Assembly: GCA_048013815.1 (NCBI GenBank)
Contig: CM106585.1
Span: forward strand, 20,088,001 to 20,152,000
DNA: 64,000 bases
Reading direction: 5' to 3'
Source of the DNA: Setoptus koraiensis
Taxonomy: Eukaryota; Arthropoda
The notes below the pieces were generated by a model, which had not been told where the DNA came from, did no database searches, and saw nothing but the letters and a program-made list of their open reading frames with translations. Each line of letters starts with the position of its first letter. Position 1 is the stretch's first letter. A program made the translations under genes and the position numbers. Below are positions 10,855-21,580 of this stretch, in pieces.

Positions 10855-11937
10855 CTATTCTGTTGCTTGGTTGCGTGCAGTAGTGGAAGGCTGAAGAGCT
10901 TTCGCGGTAAATAGTTTAGCTATATTTTCGCTAGCGAATGTCGACGATTGCTGACAATAGTTTAATGTCTGTGAATAATTCAAAGATGCCTCTAACCGTT
11001 GTAAAGGTGCTGTTACTCTGACTATCTTATTTATCTCTTCTTCAGTCAGTGGTGGCTCTCCGCGGGCTTGACGCATGGCGTTCTCCCTCGTGATTTGTTG
11101 CTGCTTCATCATATACTGTCTCTGATAGTAGGCCCACCTTGTCGCCTCCTCAACGCATTTGGTTAAACTGTAGACACTCTTTTCTAGGACAGATATTGTA
11201 CCCATGTCAAAGAACTGCTTTCCTTCATCGGGTGCCATTTGTTTTTGCATCTCACAAACCAGAGCATTGGTCAATAGAGAGTTCTTTATAATGACGGGAA
11301 TTTCTTCGAAAAACTTGTCGAATGACATATTGTGTCTTTGTAGAGTTTCTGTTGTAAATTCACCTTCCTTGCATAGTGACAAGGCCAAACTGGTGAGACG
11401 GTAAGCCTTGAGCGATAGAAAACCACGTTGAGTTCTGATGGGGTCGTACATTAATGCCACTGACTCTTCTATAGAGTTTTGAGTCATGTATTGTAAGTCT
11501 ACTGTTTCCAACTTGCTCAAGCATGCACCAAACGGGCTACACTGATACCAACCGACGTGCATCTGATCGATATTGATGTTCCGTAAATGCTTCATCATTT
11601 GAGACTGGTATTCGTTCTCTTCGGCCTCTTCTTCCTCGGGATGTTTAGGTACGGCAAAACAATAAGTGATCTCTAACCTTCTGTCCTTAGCCATTCCCAA
11701 TAGAACACCTTGCACGTCAGATGCATGACCCTCCTCTTGACAATGTTTAATGATTTTCATTGCAACCTAAATGGACAAGCATTGATGAAGTAAGATTAGA
11801 TATACAAGCTGATTAATTTATACAGAATTGTTGCGCCAGTAGTTGACGTGACAGATTTTGTTACTTACCAAACCTTTAACTTCGACAGAATCTATCCTGA
11901 TCTCACGCTCAGCCAGACGTCCAGAGTAGTTAGCCAT
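10855..11937 (-). CDS. eIF3h: Translation initiation factor eIF3 subunit h
   Basis: Two exons, 11937-11869 and 11766-10855, joined across a 102-nt intron (donor TTG|GTAAGT, acceptor TTTAG). They predict 326 residues; human eIF3h has 352. The short first exon encodes MANYSGRLAE...VEVKGL and continues as VAMKIIKHCQEEG at the start of the MPN domain. The MPN domain here is the non-catalytic type: I see no JAMM zinc-binding motif, as expected for eIF3h. Later family landmarks include VGWYQCSPFG, the segment around LMYDPIRTQRG and SLKAYRL, and a Q/R-rich helical region. The protein is a core subunit of the eIF3 complex on the 40S ribosomal subunit. It lies between MCM2 and the INO80E homologue on the same strand, each with its own polyadenylation signal. 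Confidence 0.97.
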
Positions 11938-12396
11938 ATTGGTTTATTTTTTTGTGCTATTGTACAGCAAGTGCAGATGATAATGTTCAAGGACGAGTTG
12001 TCTAATGATGATCTTCGAAAATAAAAATAATCTACAATTGACCGACATTCATTTAGGTGGTAGCGCCGACATATGTTTCAAGGTAAGAACGATAGCCGGC
12101 TGTAAGGGACGAGCCACAATAATATTCCACAAGGAAGCACGTCGACCACTGCTGTTTTGGCGCCAAGTTTGAAGAGAAAAAAAAAATCGCTCGCAACCAA
12201 AGTCTTCACCTCTAGACGCTCCATACCACGAAGTTCGTGAACACTATATCAACAAAATTGCAACACGACATGCATGATCACTTTATCTAGATCCCGAAGA
12301 ATCGATGGGCGTCGAAAGGTCTAGTCGTCTTCTCCTAACAAATTAATGGAAACATGGAACAGGAAGAATTACTTTTAAAGTGGCAATCAATTTATA
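11938..12396. other. eIF3h promoter region
   Basis: Spacer between the eIF3h start and the polyadenylation signal of the INO80E homologue. It contains a perfect palindromic E2F/CDE site with an adjacent CHR-like TTTGAA at 12155-12173. No coding potential is seen. Confidence 0.5.
12155..12173. promoter_or_regulatory. E2F/CDE palindrome next to a CHR-like element
   Basis: TTTTGGCGCCAA at 12155-12166 is nearly palindromic and matches the E2F consensus on both strands. TTTGAA, the CHR core, follows one base later. CDE and CHR sites a few bases apart are the known docking arrangement of DREAM/MuvB complexes at cell-cycle promoters. The pair is about 220 bp upstream of eIF3h. Function is inferred. 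Confidence 0.5.
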
Positions 12397-12402
12397 TTTA
12401 TT
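12397..12402 (-). terminator. Polyadenylation signal of the INO80E homologue
   Basis: Minus-strand AATAAA about 185 nt past the stop codon at 12585-12587. It is the best candidate for the end of this transcript. Confidence 0.55.
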
Positions 12403-12584
12403 TATGAACACTAGTGTTTTTATACAAATACTCAAAATGATGTATACAATCTAAGGACGATCTGAAATGAACCTATTACGAGACACAAAAAAGAATCAAC
12501 AGGAATATAGGCACTTTCCCGTGGTCTCAGCCATTGTCTAAACAGCATTATGAGTATACAAACAACAACAGTATGGAACATAAA

Positions 12585-15269
12585 TCAATCTTCAGCCATG
12601 AATTTGATTGTTGTGTCATTACTGAATAGTTCGGTGGGCACTGTGAGAGGCACCCAATCAGGCATCAACAGGGCGGCCTGCTCCATTCTTCTACTCTCAA
12701 GGTGCTGCTCCAATTCTTCAGCGGTCAACTGACCTTCCATACTAAAACCATTATTTGTTGAGACTACAGGGCTAGGCGATGAGAATTGTGAGAGTTGAGT
12801 TTGTTGCTGCAATTGCGGCTGAGGACTCTGCTGTTGCATCTGCGGCTGCGGGCTTGGTTGCATTTGCGGCTGAGGGCTGTGATGCTGCAGTTGTTGAGTG
12901 GATAACATCCGGATTTGTATCGCAGGTTGTTGCAACTGCTGAGTGTGGTGTATTTGATGCTGCTGCAACTGTAGTTGCTGCACTTGTTGATGAGTTTGCA
13001 TATGTTGTATTTGATGCTGTTGTTGAGCCTGCTGCTGCAATTGTTGTTGTTGGGCCGGTTGTTGCAGTTGCTGGGTCTGATGAATTTGTTGTGTCTGTTG
13101 AATTTGCTGTGTCTGTTGTAGTTGTTGGGTCGGATGCAACTGTTGTATTTGGTGGGTTTGTTGACTCTGTTGGGTCTGCTGAAGCTGTTGGGTTGGCTGA
13201 ATCTGTTGGGTTTGCTGAATCTGTTGGGTTTGCTGAATCTGTTGGGTTTGCTGAATCTGTTGGGGCTGCTGTAATTGTTGATTTTGTTGTATCTGTTGGG
13301 GCTGCTGTAATTGTTGAGTTTGTTGTATCTGTTGGGGCTGCTGTAATTGTTGAGTTTGTTGAATCTGTTGGGGCTGCTGTAATTGTGTAGTTTGCTGAAT
13401 CTGTTGGGGCTGCTGTAATTGTTGAGTCTGCTGAATTTGTTGGGGCTGCTGTAATTGTTGAGTTTGTTGTATTTGTTGGGGCTGCTGTAATTGTTGAGTT
13501 TGCTGTATTTGTTGGGGCTGTTGAGTCTGTGCTATTTGTTGGGTCTGCTGTAGCTGCTGGTGGTGGGTTTGTTGTTGCAGTTGCTGTTGTGTACCCTGAT
13601 GTTGAAGTTGTTGAGTTTGAGTGGATAACATTCGGATTTGAATCGCGGGTTGCTGCTGCAACTGTTGGGGGTGATGTATCTGATGCTGCAATTGCTGCTG
13701 CTGCTGCACCTGTTGAAGTGTCTGCGGCCTCTGTAATTGCTGTTGTTGTTGGGTTGGTTGCAGTTGTAGGTGGTGAGTTTGCTGTTGCAATTGTGACCTG
13801 GGGGATTGGAGTTGCATTTGTTGAGTCTGCTGTTGAGTCGATATCATTCGAAGCTGAATTGTTGGCTGTTGCTGCATCTGCTGAGGGTGGTGTATCTGAT
13901 GCTGCAGTTGCGAGGCCTGCTGTTGAGGTTGCTGGTGTAGTTGCTGATGCTGCAATTGTTGATGCAGTTGTAGCTGTTGTTGAAGTTGAAGCTGTTGGGT
14001 CTGTCGCTGAGTTTGCTGCTGTAGTTGAGGCTGTTGTTGAATTGTTTGAGAGGGTAACTGTTTCTGTTGATTCTTTTGTGCTTGCTTCTGGTTCTGCTTA
14101 GATCGAGCTCCTGCGTTCTGGCGACTTTTTGGTGCTGCTGGGGGTTTCGTCGTATTAGCCACTTGCTTGATCACATTGGATTTTGTATCATCCAGGTTGT
14201 TTGAATTGTCTTGTTGGCCAGCTACCAAAACAGTCTGAGTAGCAATTATGATTTGATTCTGTTTAGTTGATAGATTAGACAGCTTTGGCTGTGCTTGAGG
14301 GGTCACCGTTGGTGTTGTAGTCAGCGAGGCCTTTGAACGGTTTTGCGTCCTCTTAGCTGTTGTGGAGGTCTTGGTGGCAGCGGGTGTACTCGCCTTTTTA
14401 ACAGCCGGGCTGGATTTGTCTGCTGCCGAGGAGGCACGTCGTTTATTGGCTGGAGGTTTGGTCGGCTTTTCATTATTTTTATTATTGGTTGTATTTGTAG
14501 CTATAATACTTCCAGCTGTACTAATCATACCAACAGTATTAGCAGTCAGGTTATCAGGATTTTTATCACTAATGGTTTGTGGTAGTATTCCGTTATTAGT
14601 TTCAACAATAGCCTCAATGGGCGGAGTACTCGTTTGAACGTTTGCGACTGCAACTTGTGGCTTGATTATGTTTGAGGGAGAGCACACTGATTGAGAGGCT
14701 TCGTTAATAGTCCTAGACAGTTTTTTTCTGGTGCAGTGACAAATGCGAGAGATAGTAAAAGAAGAGGCACAGAATTTTGTTTTTATAAGATTAGTTATAA
14801 GTATAGTCATTAGTTTGAAGGCAGAGGGCGAAGAAAGGTTGAAATATTTACTTTTTGGAATCTTGGGACGGCGTATTTTTCTCATTCGTCTCTTCGGATT
14901 CACTATCACTGGATGGGCTCTCGGAGCCAGAGCTCGAAGAGCTGAAAGTTTCATATTGTACAACACGTTCTAATAAATGATTCTTATCACGATAAATATC
15001 AAGGAGCTCTCTTTGGAGCTTTCTCAATTCCTCTTCAAATAATTCATTTTCCTGGAGTAGATTGAATGTGGGTTCGAATAGAGAGAAATCGATATTTGAT
15101 AACGGATGATAATTAGAAGAATGATTCTTGTTTGAACGAGAAAGCAAAAGTGCAGTATGCTACTTACATATAATAAAACTTTGAGTTTGTTTTTCATCGA
15201 CCGATACTTCTGCCGGTAATCGATGATTCCTGGACTCTGGTTGGGCTTTGTTTCGTCCGTCACTGGCAT
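12585..15269 (-). CDS. INO80E: INO80 complex subunit E homologue with a long glutamine-rich tail
   Basis: Three exons, 15269-15168, 15051-14852 and 14727-12585, join in phase and predict about 814 residues. Human INO80E has 244. The N-terminus (IIDYRQKYRSMKNKLKVLLY|ENELFEEELRK, shown split at the junction) matches the INO80E coiled coil, where human reads [29 protein letters not shown]. It continues with RDKNHLLERVVQYE and an acidic serine run (human RDKSFLLDRLLQYE). INO80E belongs to the metazoan-specific module of the INO80 chromatin remodeller. Exon 3 is unusual: a basic and Ser/Thr/Pro-rich part, then hundreds of residues dominated by Q with L, H, I, P and T. The end is a non-repetitive acidic and hydrophobic segment (MPDWVPLTVPTELF). 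Donors are TAT|GTAAGTAGC and AAAAA|GTAAATA, and acceptors are CTACTCCAG and GCACCAG. The second donor is the weakest, but the phase is exact. A fused separate gene cannot be fully excluded. Confidence 0.82.
13250..13525 (-). repeat. 36-bp coding minisatellite in the INO80E tail
   Basis: About 7.5 copies of a 36-bp unit. GGGGCTGCTGTAATTGTT recurs with 36-bp spacing from 13262 to 13478 on the plus strand. On the coding strand it encodes a 12-residue repeat, QTQQLQQPQQIQ, with small substitutions. Copies are nearly identical at DNA level, which suggests recent unequal exchange or slippage. Confidence 0.85.
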
Positions 15270-16678
15270 CTACATTGATTTATAAAAAATTCCTGTAATT
15301 GAATTGATAATAGTGATTGGCTCGGTAACAACTGGCAAAATATCTGATACTAGTATTCACTCGTATTCTTTTTGTTGCCCTGATATGATAATATTAATAA
15401 CTGCATTGAAATAGGGTAAAATAAATCTAAAGTATATATATATAAAAAGGGGTAAAAGTAGGCCAAGATACAACAACAACAACAGGTCTCGTAGCAGCGC
15501 AATTTTGTTGTGATTTGGGTAAGCGTGTCTCAATAGCCATGCACAGTTGATAATATGCAGCAATCGTTACTATTGTCAGTATTATTGAAATGAGGCCAAG
15601 TTGATAGTTGATAATAGGTGGCGGTTGTAGGTAACTTGTGGATCTCGTCACCAAAACAATAAGAGACGTTAATAGGTTTTGTGGAGCCAGGAAGATTTGG
15701 TGCAATCCTAAAATTTATTAATCCCAATATAATATCAATGTTTCCAGTCATATTATATTATTGCCATGATAGATGTGTAATGATGATCAAACATTATCAC
15801 GTTGATTGGGCGCCGAGATAGTAATCCTCTGTTGCTGTTGCTAGCTGTGGAGATTGTATTGCTAATAATAATAATATATAAACAACAATCGAACAAGGAC
15901 AATATATAGCCTAAAATGTGTTGCTGTGATGTTCTTCACCTCCACTTTCTACCTCTTTATGAGTTTTCGTAGAAATATTGTTGTTGTATAATTGTTGTAT
16001 TCAGGTAGCAAAGGCAAAGTTTGACAACAGATTTATGCAGATGATGAATTTTTGTATCTATGTAGTAAATAAATTCATAATAATCTTTATAAAAATCTAA
16101 TTATCTTGTGTAAAGAGTGATCAATGATCTTGATATATAACTGTATAGATTAGTATTGAATTCGCGCACGCATGGATGTACGTACTATATTATCACCATT
16201 ACTATCATTATTATTATTATTATTTTATATTTCTTTTTTTCTTTTTCTTTTCTTCATTATGCGTTTCAATAATCGTTTTAGAATTTTTCCCTCCCCATGG
16301 AGAAATTATTCACATTCGATTCTACGGTTGTGAGTTGTAATTTATGGGGAAAGCAAGTAAAAAGCGCCAGATTTAAACGCGCAACAAATGGTAGTGACTG
16401 GGGAAGTGGGGAGGCCTCCCCTTGTACGTGGAAGGACTGACGTGTGTTTTTAGCTCGAGTATACCGTGTTTTGCAGAAATTTATTTGAGAATAGAATTCT
16501 GAGCAATAAATAAAAGAAAACTATGAGCAAATATACCATAGCATATCATCATTTGCTGGAACTCTTCCCAGGAGATTCGCAATCAATCTCCCAAAATATG
16601 AGATGTGAATGTGAGATTCCTCTCTAATTTATAATCTCAAAGAATGTGCTGTGAGATGGGAGTTTCCACTCATTCCGC
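15270..16678. other. Spacer upstream of the INO80E homologue
   Basis: AT-rich spacer that should include the INO80E promoter. It contains a short (AT)n near 15434-15444, (CAA)n at 15471-15484 and (TTA)n near 16206-16226. No coding region is recognised on either strand. Confidence 0.45.
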
Positions 16679-17086
16679 CTAAACGAAGTTAGACGATGGT
16701 TTCCAAAAGCTGTCCAATGCGTTAAGGAGGCACAAACTATACAGTTTTAAAATATACAAATTCTTTGGTGGATTGAGGTTTCGAGAACGGGAGGGCCAGT
16801 CAATATCGCGCCTTTCAGTTGCAATGTCCGCGCGAGCTTCTTCATTTCCAACCGGGAGTGAGGAGCCGACTTCCTGTGGAGCCTTCGATCTATCAATTAG
16901 ATTTCGCTCAATAAGGTACACGGTATCCGGGCTCTTATGAGAAAAGCCGTTAATTGGTGCATTGATAGTCATCACTGGTGGGAGGCTGAGGGGAGGCAGA
17001 TGCTTCGACGTGAGTTGGTTTGCGAACCCAGGCACCAAAGAACGGCGTTCGTTGCCAACGAAACGGTAACTGAGTGACTGTATCAC
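16679..17086 (-). mobile_element. Degraded Tc1/mariner-like transposase fragment
   Basis: The minus-strand frame contains DWPSRSRNLNPPKNLYILK, close to the Tc1/mariner signature around the last catalytic residue (typically DWPPQSPDLNPIENLW). It also contains an upstream arrangement, FVGNERRSLVPGFANQ then PPVMTINAPINGF, that resembles the family order of the RR..Y.P segment and the GG.SVMVWG segment. The spacing fits the C-terminal half of a DDE transposase. The SPDLNPIEN motif is altered (SRNLNPPKN) and the catalytic acid after it is replaced, so the copy is dead. I did not find terminal inverted repeats, so element ends are unknown. This could still be chance resemblance outside the WPS...LNP..NL motif. 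Confidence 0.42.
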
Positions 17087-20000
17087 GAATAATGAATCTA
17101 AAATAAACTGTTCGTCATTTTAACTGTAACTGATTACATCTAACTTTTCAGTCAGTGGATTCGAACCACGAAGACAATCAGCACCACGATGGCCAGTTGC
17201 CGCGGCTTTTCGACTGGTGCCTCGCTCACGTCATAAGCGAATATGGCACTAGGTGCACTGATCGATTGTATTAAATCAAATCTGCGATGCTGTTAGATTC
17301 TGTCTGGTTGAACTCATCAAAATAAGATTAGAGAAAGGTCCGACGGATTCGTTTTTGAGTAAAATTTCAGCACGTCGGATTGTGGCACCCGATGGCTAAT
17401 GGCTGCTAAGGCAATATATCAATTGTTCCAATGATAATACCGGTATATTGCCGGCTCGTTCTTCTCCCTCAACGTGGGGTCGATCCAATTTAGCTGGCAG
17501 CGTCAGACTCATCTAACAGAAACATAAAATATAGTGCTTCCCATAATTGGAATTGTCCCTTTGTTTTCGAATGCTCTCTCATTCATTTCGATTGAATCCA
17601 ATCATCGCGACATCGACTCTCCAAACTCTTACTTTTGATTTGTGCCACATTCGTAGCATCATTGAGATGCATGCCCAGGGATCACAAAGAATATTCTCGG
17701 TGTTTTGTCTCATAGCGATCGTTAATTGATGTAAACTTCATTTTGTTGGGTGCAAATCTAGCAAATAACACCAAAGCAAGGCAATTCGCCGCTCCCCTTC
17801 GATGGATACATTCGTTTAAATGCGCATTATGACTGATTAAATAAATCAAATTATTATTTTTTTTTTTTTGTAAAAATTCCATGTAGCCCGTTTTAACTAT
17901 GTGTCAATCATCAGGATTCAGCCCAATATACCGCTATTTCGCTATTCCATGACTGTTCTGACCAGGATGATTTGCTGATGATGATTCGATATTTTACGGG
18001 TACAAGGATTATTATTGCGCCAATGGCTCAGCCACGTTTGTTCACGTTTTATCTCTGTTGAGAATGTCAAATGAAATTACATGTATGAGTTCAGATAGAA
18101 TTGCAGTTTTTTGTTTGTTTTGTTCGGGGTAAAAAATGATTGAGTAATGAAAGCCATAACATAATGTAACTTAGATGGTTTCCTGCACAGTTTGACTGCT
18201 TTTTGAACTGATATAACGTTATATCATTATATTGGCAATGAATTACTCTGCATTCATGTTCAGCCGTTGAGGCCTGCAGTTGGCGACGAAGGGCGATTGT
18301 CGAGCCTTTCATTGCGTTGAGCCCGGTGGCCCGACCGAATGTGTCATTTCACATATTCGACGACAATCTTGAAGCCATCGCTTATTCTGTTGTCGCCACT
18401 GATGCAATTTCATCTGGGCACCCCTTGCCGCCAGAGCGTCTCGGTGCATTAACTAGGACTGCACTATTGGGTGATTTATAACCAACCAACGAACTATCCC
18501 GGCTAACGGCCTGTTACCTGCTGGAAGATTGTGAGTGATCAATTACTGATTGTTTTCGATTTGCAACAGACTTGCCACAAAGCGGCTTCGTTGGGGTCTA
18601 CAGCAAAGTTCTACAGCATCAGCTAGGTGTTCGGTTATGATCCGGTGGGTTGCAATATTGGGCACAACGACCAGTTGAGGCTGCCATTGTGCGACCCTGC
18701 GACACGACGACAAGCAAGCTCACAAGTGTGGTCGTCAGGGCAAACAGGATTCTCTGGCCGATAGCAAAGATGTGGGTCGGCTCATTAGAGATGCTGGAGG
18801 TTAGTTGTTGCTCACTTATCGCCCATGATGATTTATGCTGCGTATGTTATTAGCATATTACACTGCGCCTGCAGCTGATTAATATTCAGTCACAGGCTGA
18901 CAGGGATCAGCACAACATTACAAGTGTATCGTTTAATCATTACGATCTTCTGTTTGGTCGGCGAGCAGGTTTCTCAATTAGTGACTGTGTGACCCTCGAC
19001 GTTGCGAGAAATAGCGACATAAATTGAGTCATCGCTTACAACTTGTTAGCCGCAACAACAGCACCAGCACTAGCAGCAGCTCACAACTAGTTGTGTGTCA
19101 TTTCTGTCGCCAGTTGGTGTAGATCTGCTAACATCTAGAATGGGCATACAAATACGAATAGCATAATAAGCACGCACAAAGTACGCGCTTCCGTCGGGTC
19201 GTTATTGGCTCTTCAATCATCAGTGAAACTGTCATGTCGATGCGCAAACACTAATGGCGATTCGCTTCATTCTGACAGTGTCTCTATCCGGTCAGCCCGG
19301 TCCGTTTCGTATGTCCATTGCAATGGCCAATGAAAGCAGGGACACCGTTGACCAGCTCGGCACAGTGATCTAGGCGCGTGCAAGATGGGCTTTTCTTGAA
19401 ACAAGCCAGCATATCAACCCTTTCAGCGTCAACGGCATACGGCCCTTCCTATTGAGTGTGTCCCGGGCTCAACCAACTGCTTAGCTCTACCAATATTGGC
19501 CCAGAAGCAGCGCTCGCCGTCGAGCCGTAACATTAATTTGCTGTCACAGAGACTCAATAGTTGCAGCCAGGCTCCATAGTTGCGCCACGACGGAGTGGCA
19601 TTCGTCAGAAATGGAACGATATTTATTTAGGACTCATAACAGACTGCTCATGAAACGGTTGCAAAATGTTACTCGGATAACAATGATTACGCTAGATTCA
19701 GCGCGCTGAATTGAGTGCTGGTGGCGCATGTGGCAAAATGTCGCCCATTCATGAGCATGTCAAGTAGTCGATCATGGTAAGCGATCGACTGCAAGCGAAT
19801 AATTCTGTTCCATGGGGCGCCATTGAGTGGCCAAAAAAGTGACGCCCATTGATGGGGTATCAATGATGAGATGATAAGTGACTGTGTGTTAGACAGCAGC
19901 CAATTCGCGTGAGTTATGAATTGGCAGTTAACAGCCGATAATGTGGAGCGAAGGGGCCCCAGAATGATCTGTTGATCGCTGGTTGTGCCGACGACACGCT

Positions 20001-21520
20001 GGCACCGGGGCCAGTGGCGATGCGAAAGCAGACAGAAACACATTTTAAAGGATGTATTTTAGTCTGGCCGGCGCCGCTTGACGACACCGCCAATTTTATA
20101 GAAGTTGCCAATAGCGACATTAGTCGCCATTGCAACAGTCGCGATGAAGGCGAGCTTTCATGCAAGAACCATGACGAGCCATGGAAGAACTACGAAAGAG
20201 CTGCGAACGAACCACGAAAGAAGGCAGAAAGAAGGCAGAAAGAGGGCAGAGAGGAGTGCGCGAACGGCGCTAGGCTCGCCCGCTCGCTCCTTTCAAGGTT
20301 GACTGTTGGCCCGTCAATGATGAGTGAATAATGGCAATTTATTGAATTGGCTCAAATTGCCGCCACTGCTCAAATTGCTGGAAAGCGAACTGCGACTAGC
20401 AAATTGCCAATCGCTTTGCACCGGCCACCCCTGCTGGCCTATTAATGAGGCGCTTGAGTTGTTTGCTTTGCACACTTATGAACACACAATACATGGCTGC
20501 TCAACGGGCACCCATTCTGCGCGAATCAAATGATGTGTCGGCCTCATACACCGTGTACGTATGATACACGACCAACCAAGTCTAGACGCAGTCGCATCAT
20601 ATGCATAATATTTGCATATATGTGTGTCGGGCGCGGGGACCGGGCGTCATAAAACGATCGTGTGTGCACGTATGGATTATTCGGCTATTATTCGGTCTCT
20701 TTTGTGCGCGTTTATCCGCGTGTGCGCTTGTCCGAGCAGCGACAAGCGGATGGTCGCTCTCAAATGTAGAGAAAAGTAGAGGCTCTGGCCCATTCACTAG
20801 CGGCGGCGACCGGCATGCCCGGGCAGAAGGGCAAAAGAAAAGTCGCTTGGCTTTCGCGTTGCCATTGCGCAGATCAGCTGAGCGTTGCGATCATCAAAGT
20901 TTGATGAATAAATGGCACCAGAATGGGCCCAAAATGGGCCCAAAAGGGCGCATATTGTGCCCGGAGCAGCCAACTCGCCAGCCCTGGCGAGTTGCCGGCA
21001 CCCCGTGGCAACACAGCGGCAATTCCAAGACCGGCCCGGCGTCGCAGCAAGTGCCAGTCCGAACCGGAAGCGCCCCAAGAGGCCAAGTGAGCGAGGGGTC
21101 AGTGGTGCCGTTGTCAAGTAGCACTGCGATTGTGTCGGCGGCGGCGGCGGGGCCAATGATCCCCGTCTGTCGCGACCAATTATCGACGCCAGCTAATAGA
21201 CGCCGGCAATGAATAATGGTCGGTTGCATGCCGATTGTGCCGTCGTGTGTGCCCATGCCGGCACAATCAGTTTGTTGGCCCGCCGCTGGCCTGCACTTGC
21301 TCGCTTCCGGCTTCTTGTCGGGCCGTTCGGGTGGCACCGTTTGAGCTTGACGCGGCCAGTAGTTTTAAACTAACCGATTGTCGTTATTTGTTTGGCCTCG
21401 TTTGTTTTACAACCCACTGGCCGCTAACTCACACATTATGTGGCGCATGCACCCATCGCTGGCTGCAGTTGCGAGCGTGCGTTTTGCATGCTCGGGACGC
21501 GCGATTTGCGCCGCGGCCCC

Positions 21521-21580
21521 AACGGTTCGCAATGGTTCGCAATGGTTCGCAATGGTTCGCAATGGTTCGCAATGGTTCGT
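21521..21580. repeat. 10-bp tandem repeat, 6 copies
   Basis: AATGGTTCGC repeats exactly four times (21531-21570), flanked by one-base variants at each end (AACGGTTCGC and AATGGTTCGT). Because 10 is not a multiple of 3, the array stays open in several frames and creates spurious open frames. Confidence 0.9.

Noticed and set aside
12779-14101. Plus-strand frames of about 200 codons rich in Ala and Val
   Set aside because: They are the antisense of the glutamine-rich INO80E exon and contain no conserved motif.
17150-17215. tRNA-like B box (GGTTCGAATCC) on the minus strand near 17155-17167
   Set aside because: No convincing A box at the usual distance, no matching acceptor stem and an imperfect T-stem, so neither a tRNA nor a tRNA-derived SINE can be supported.
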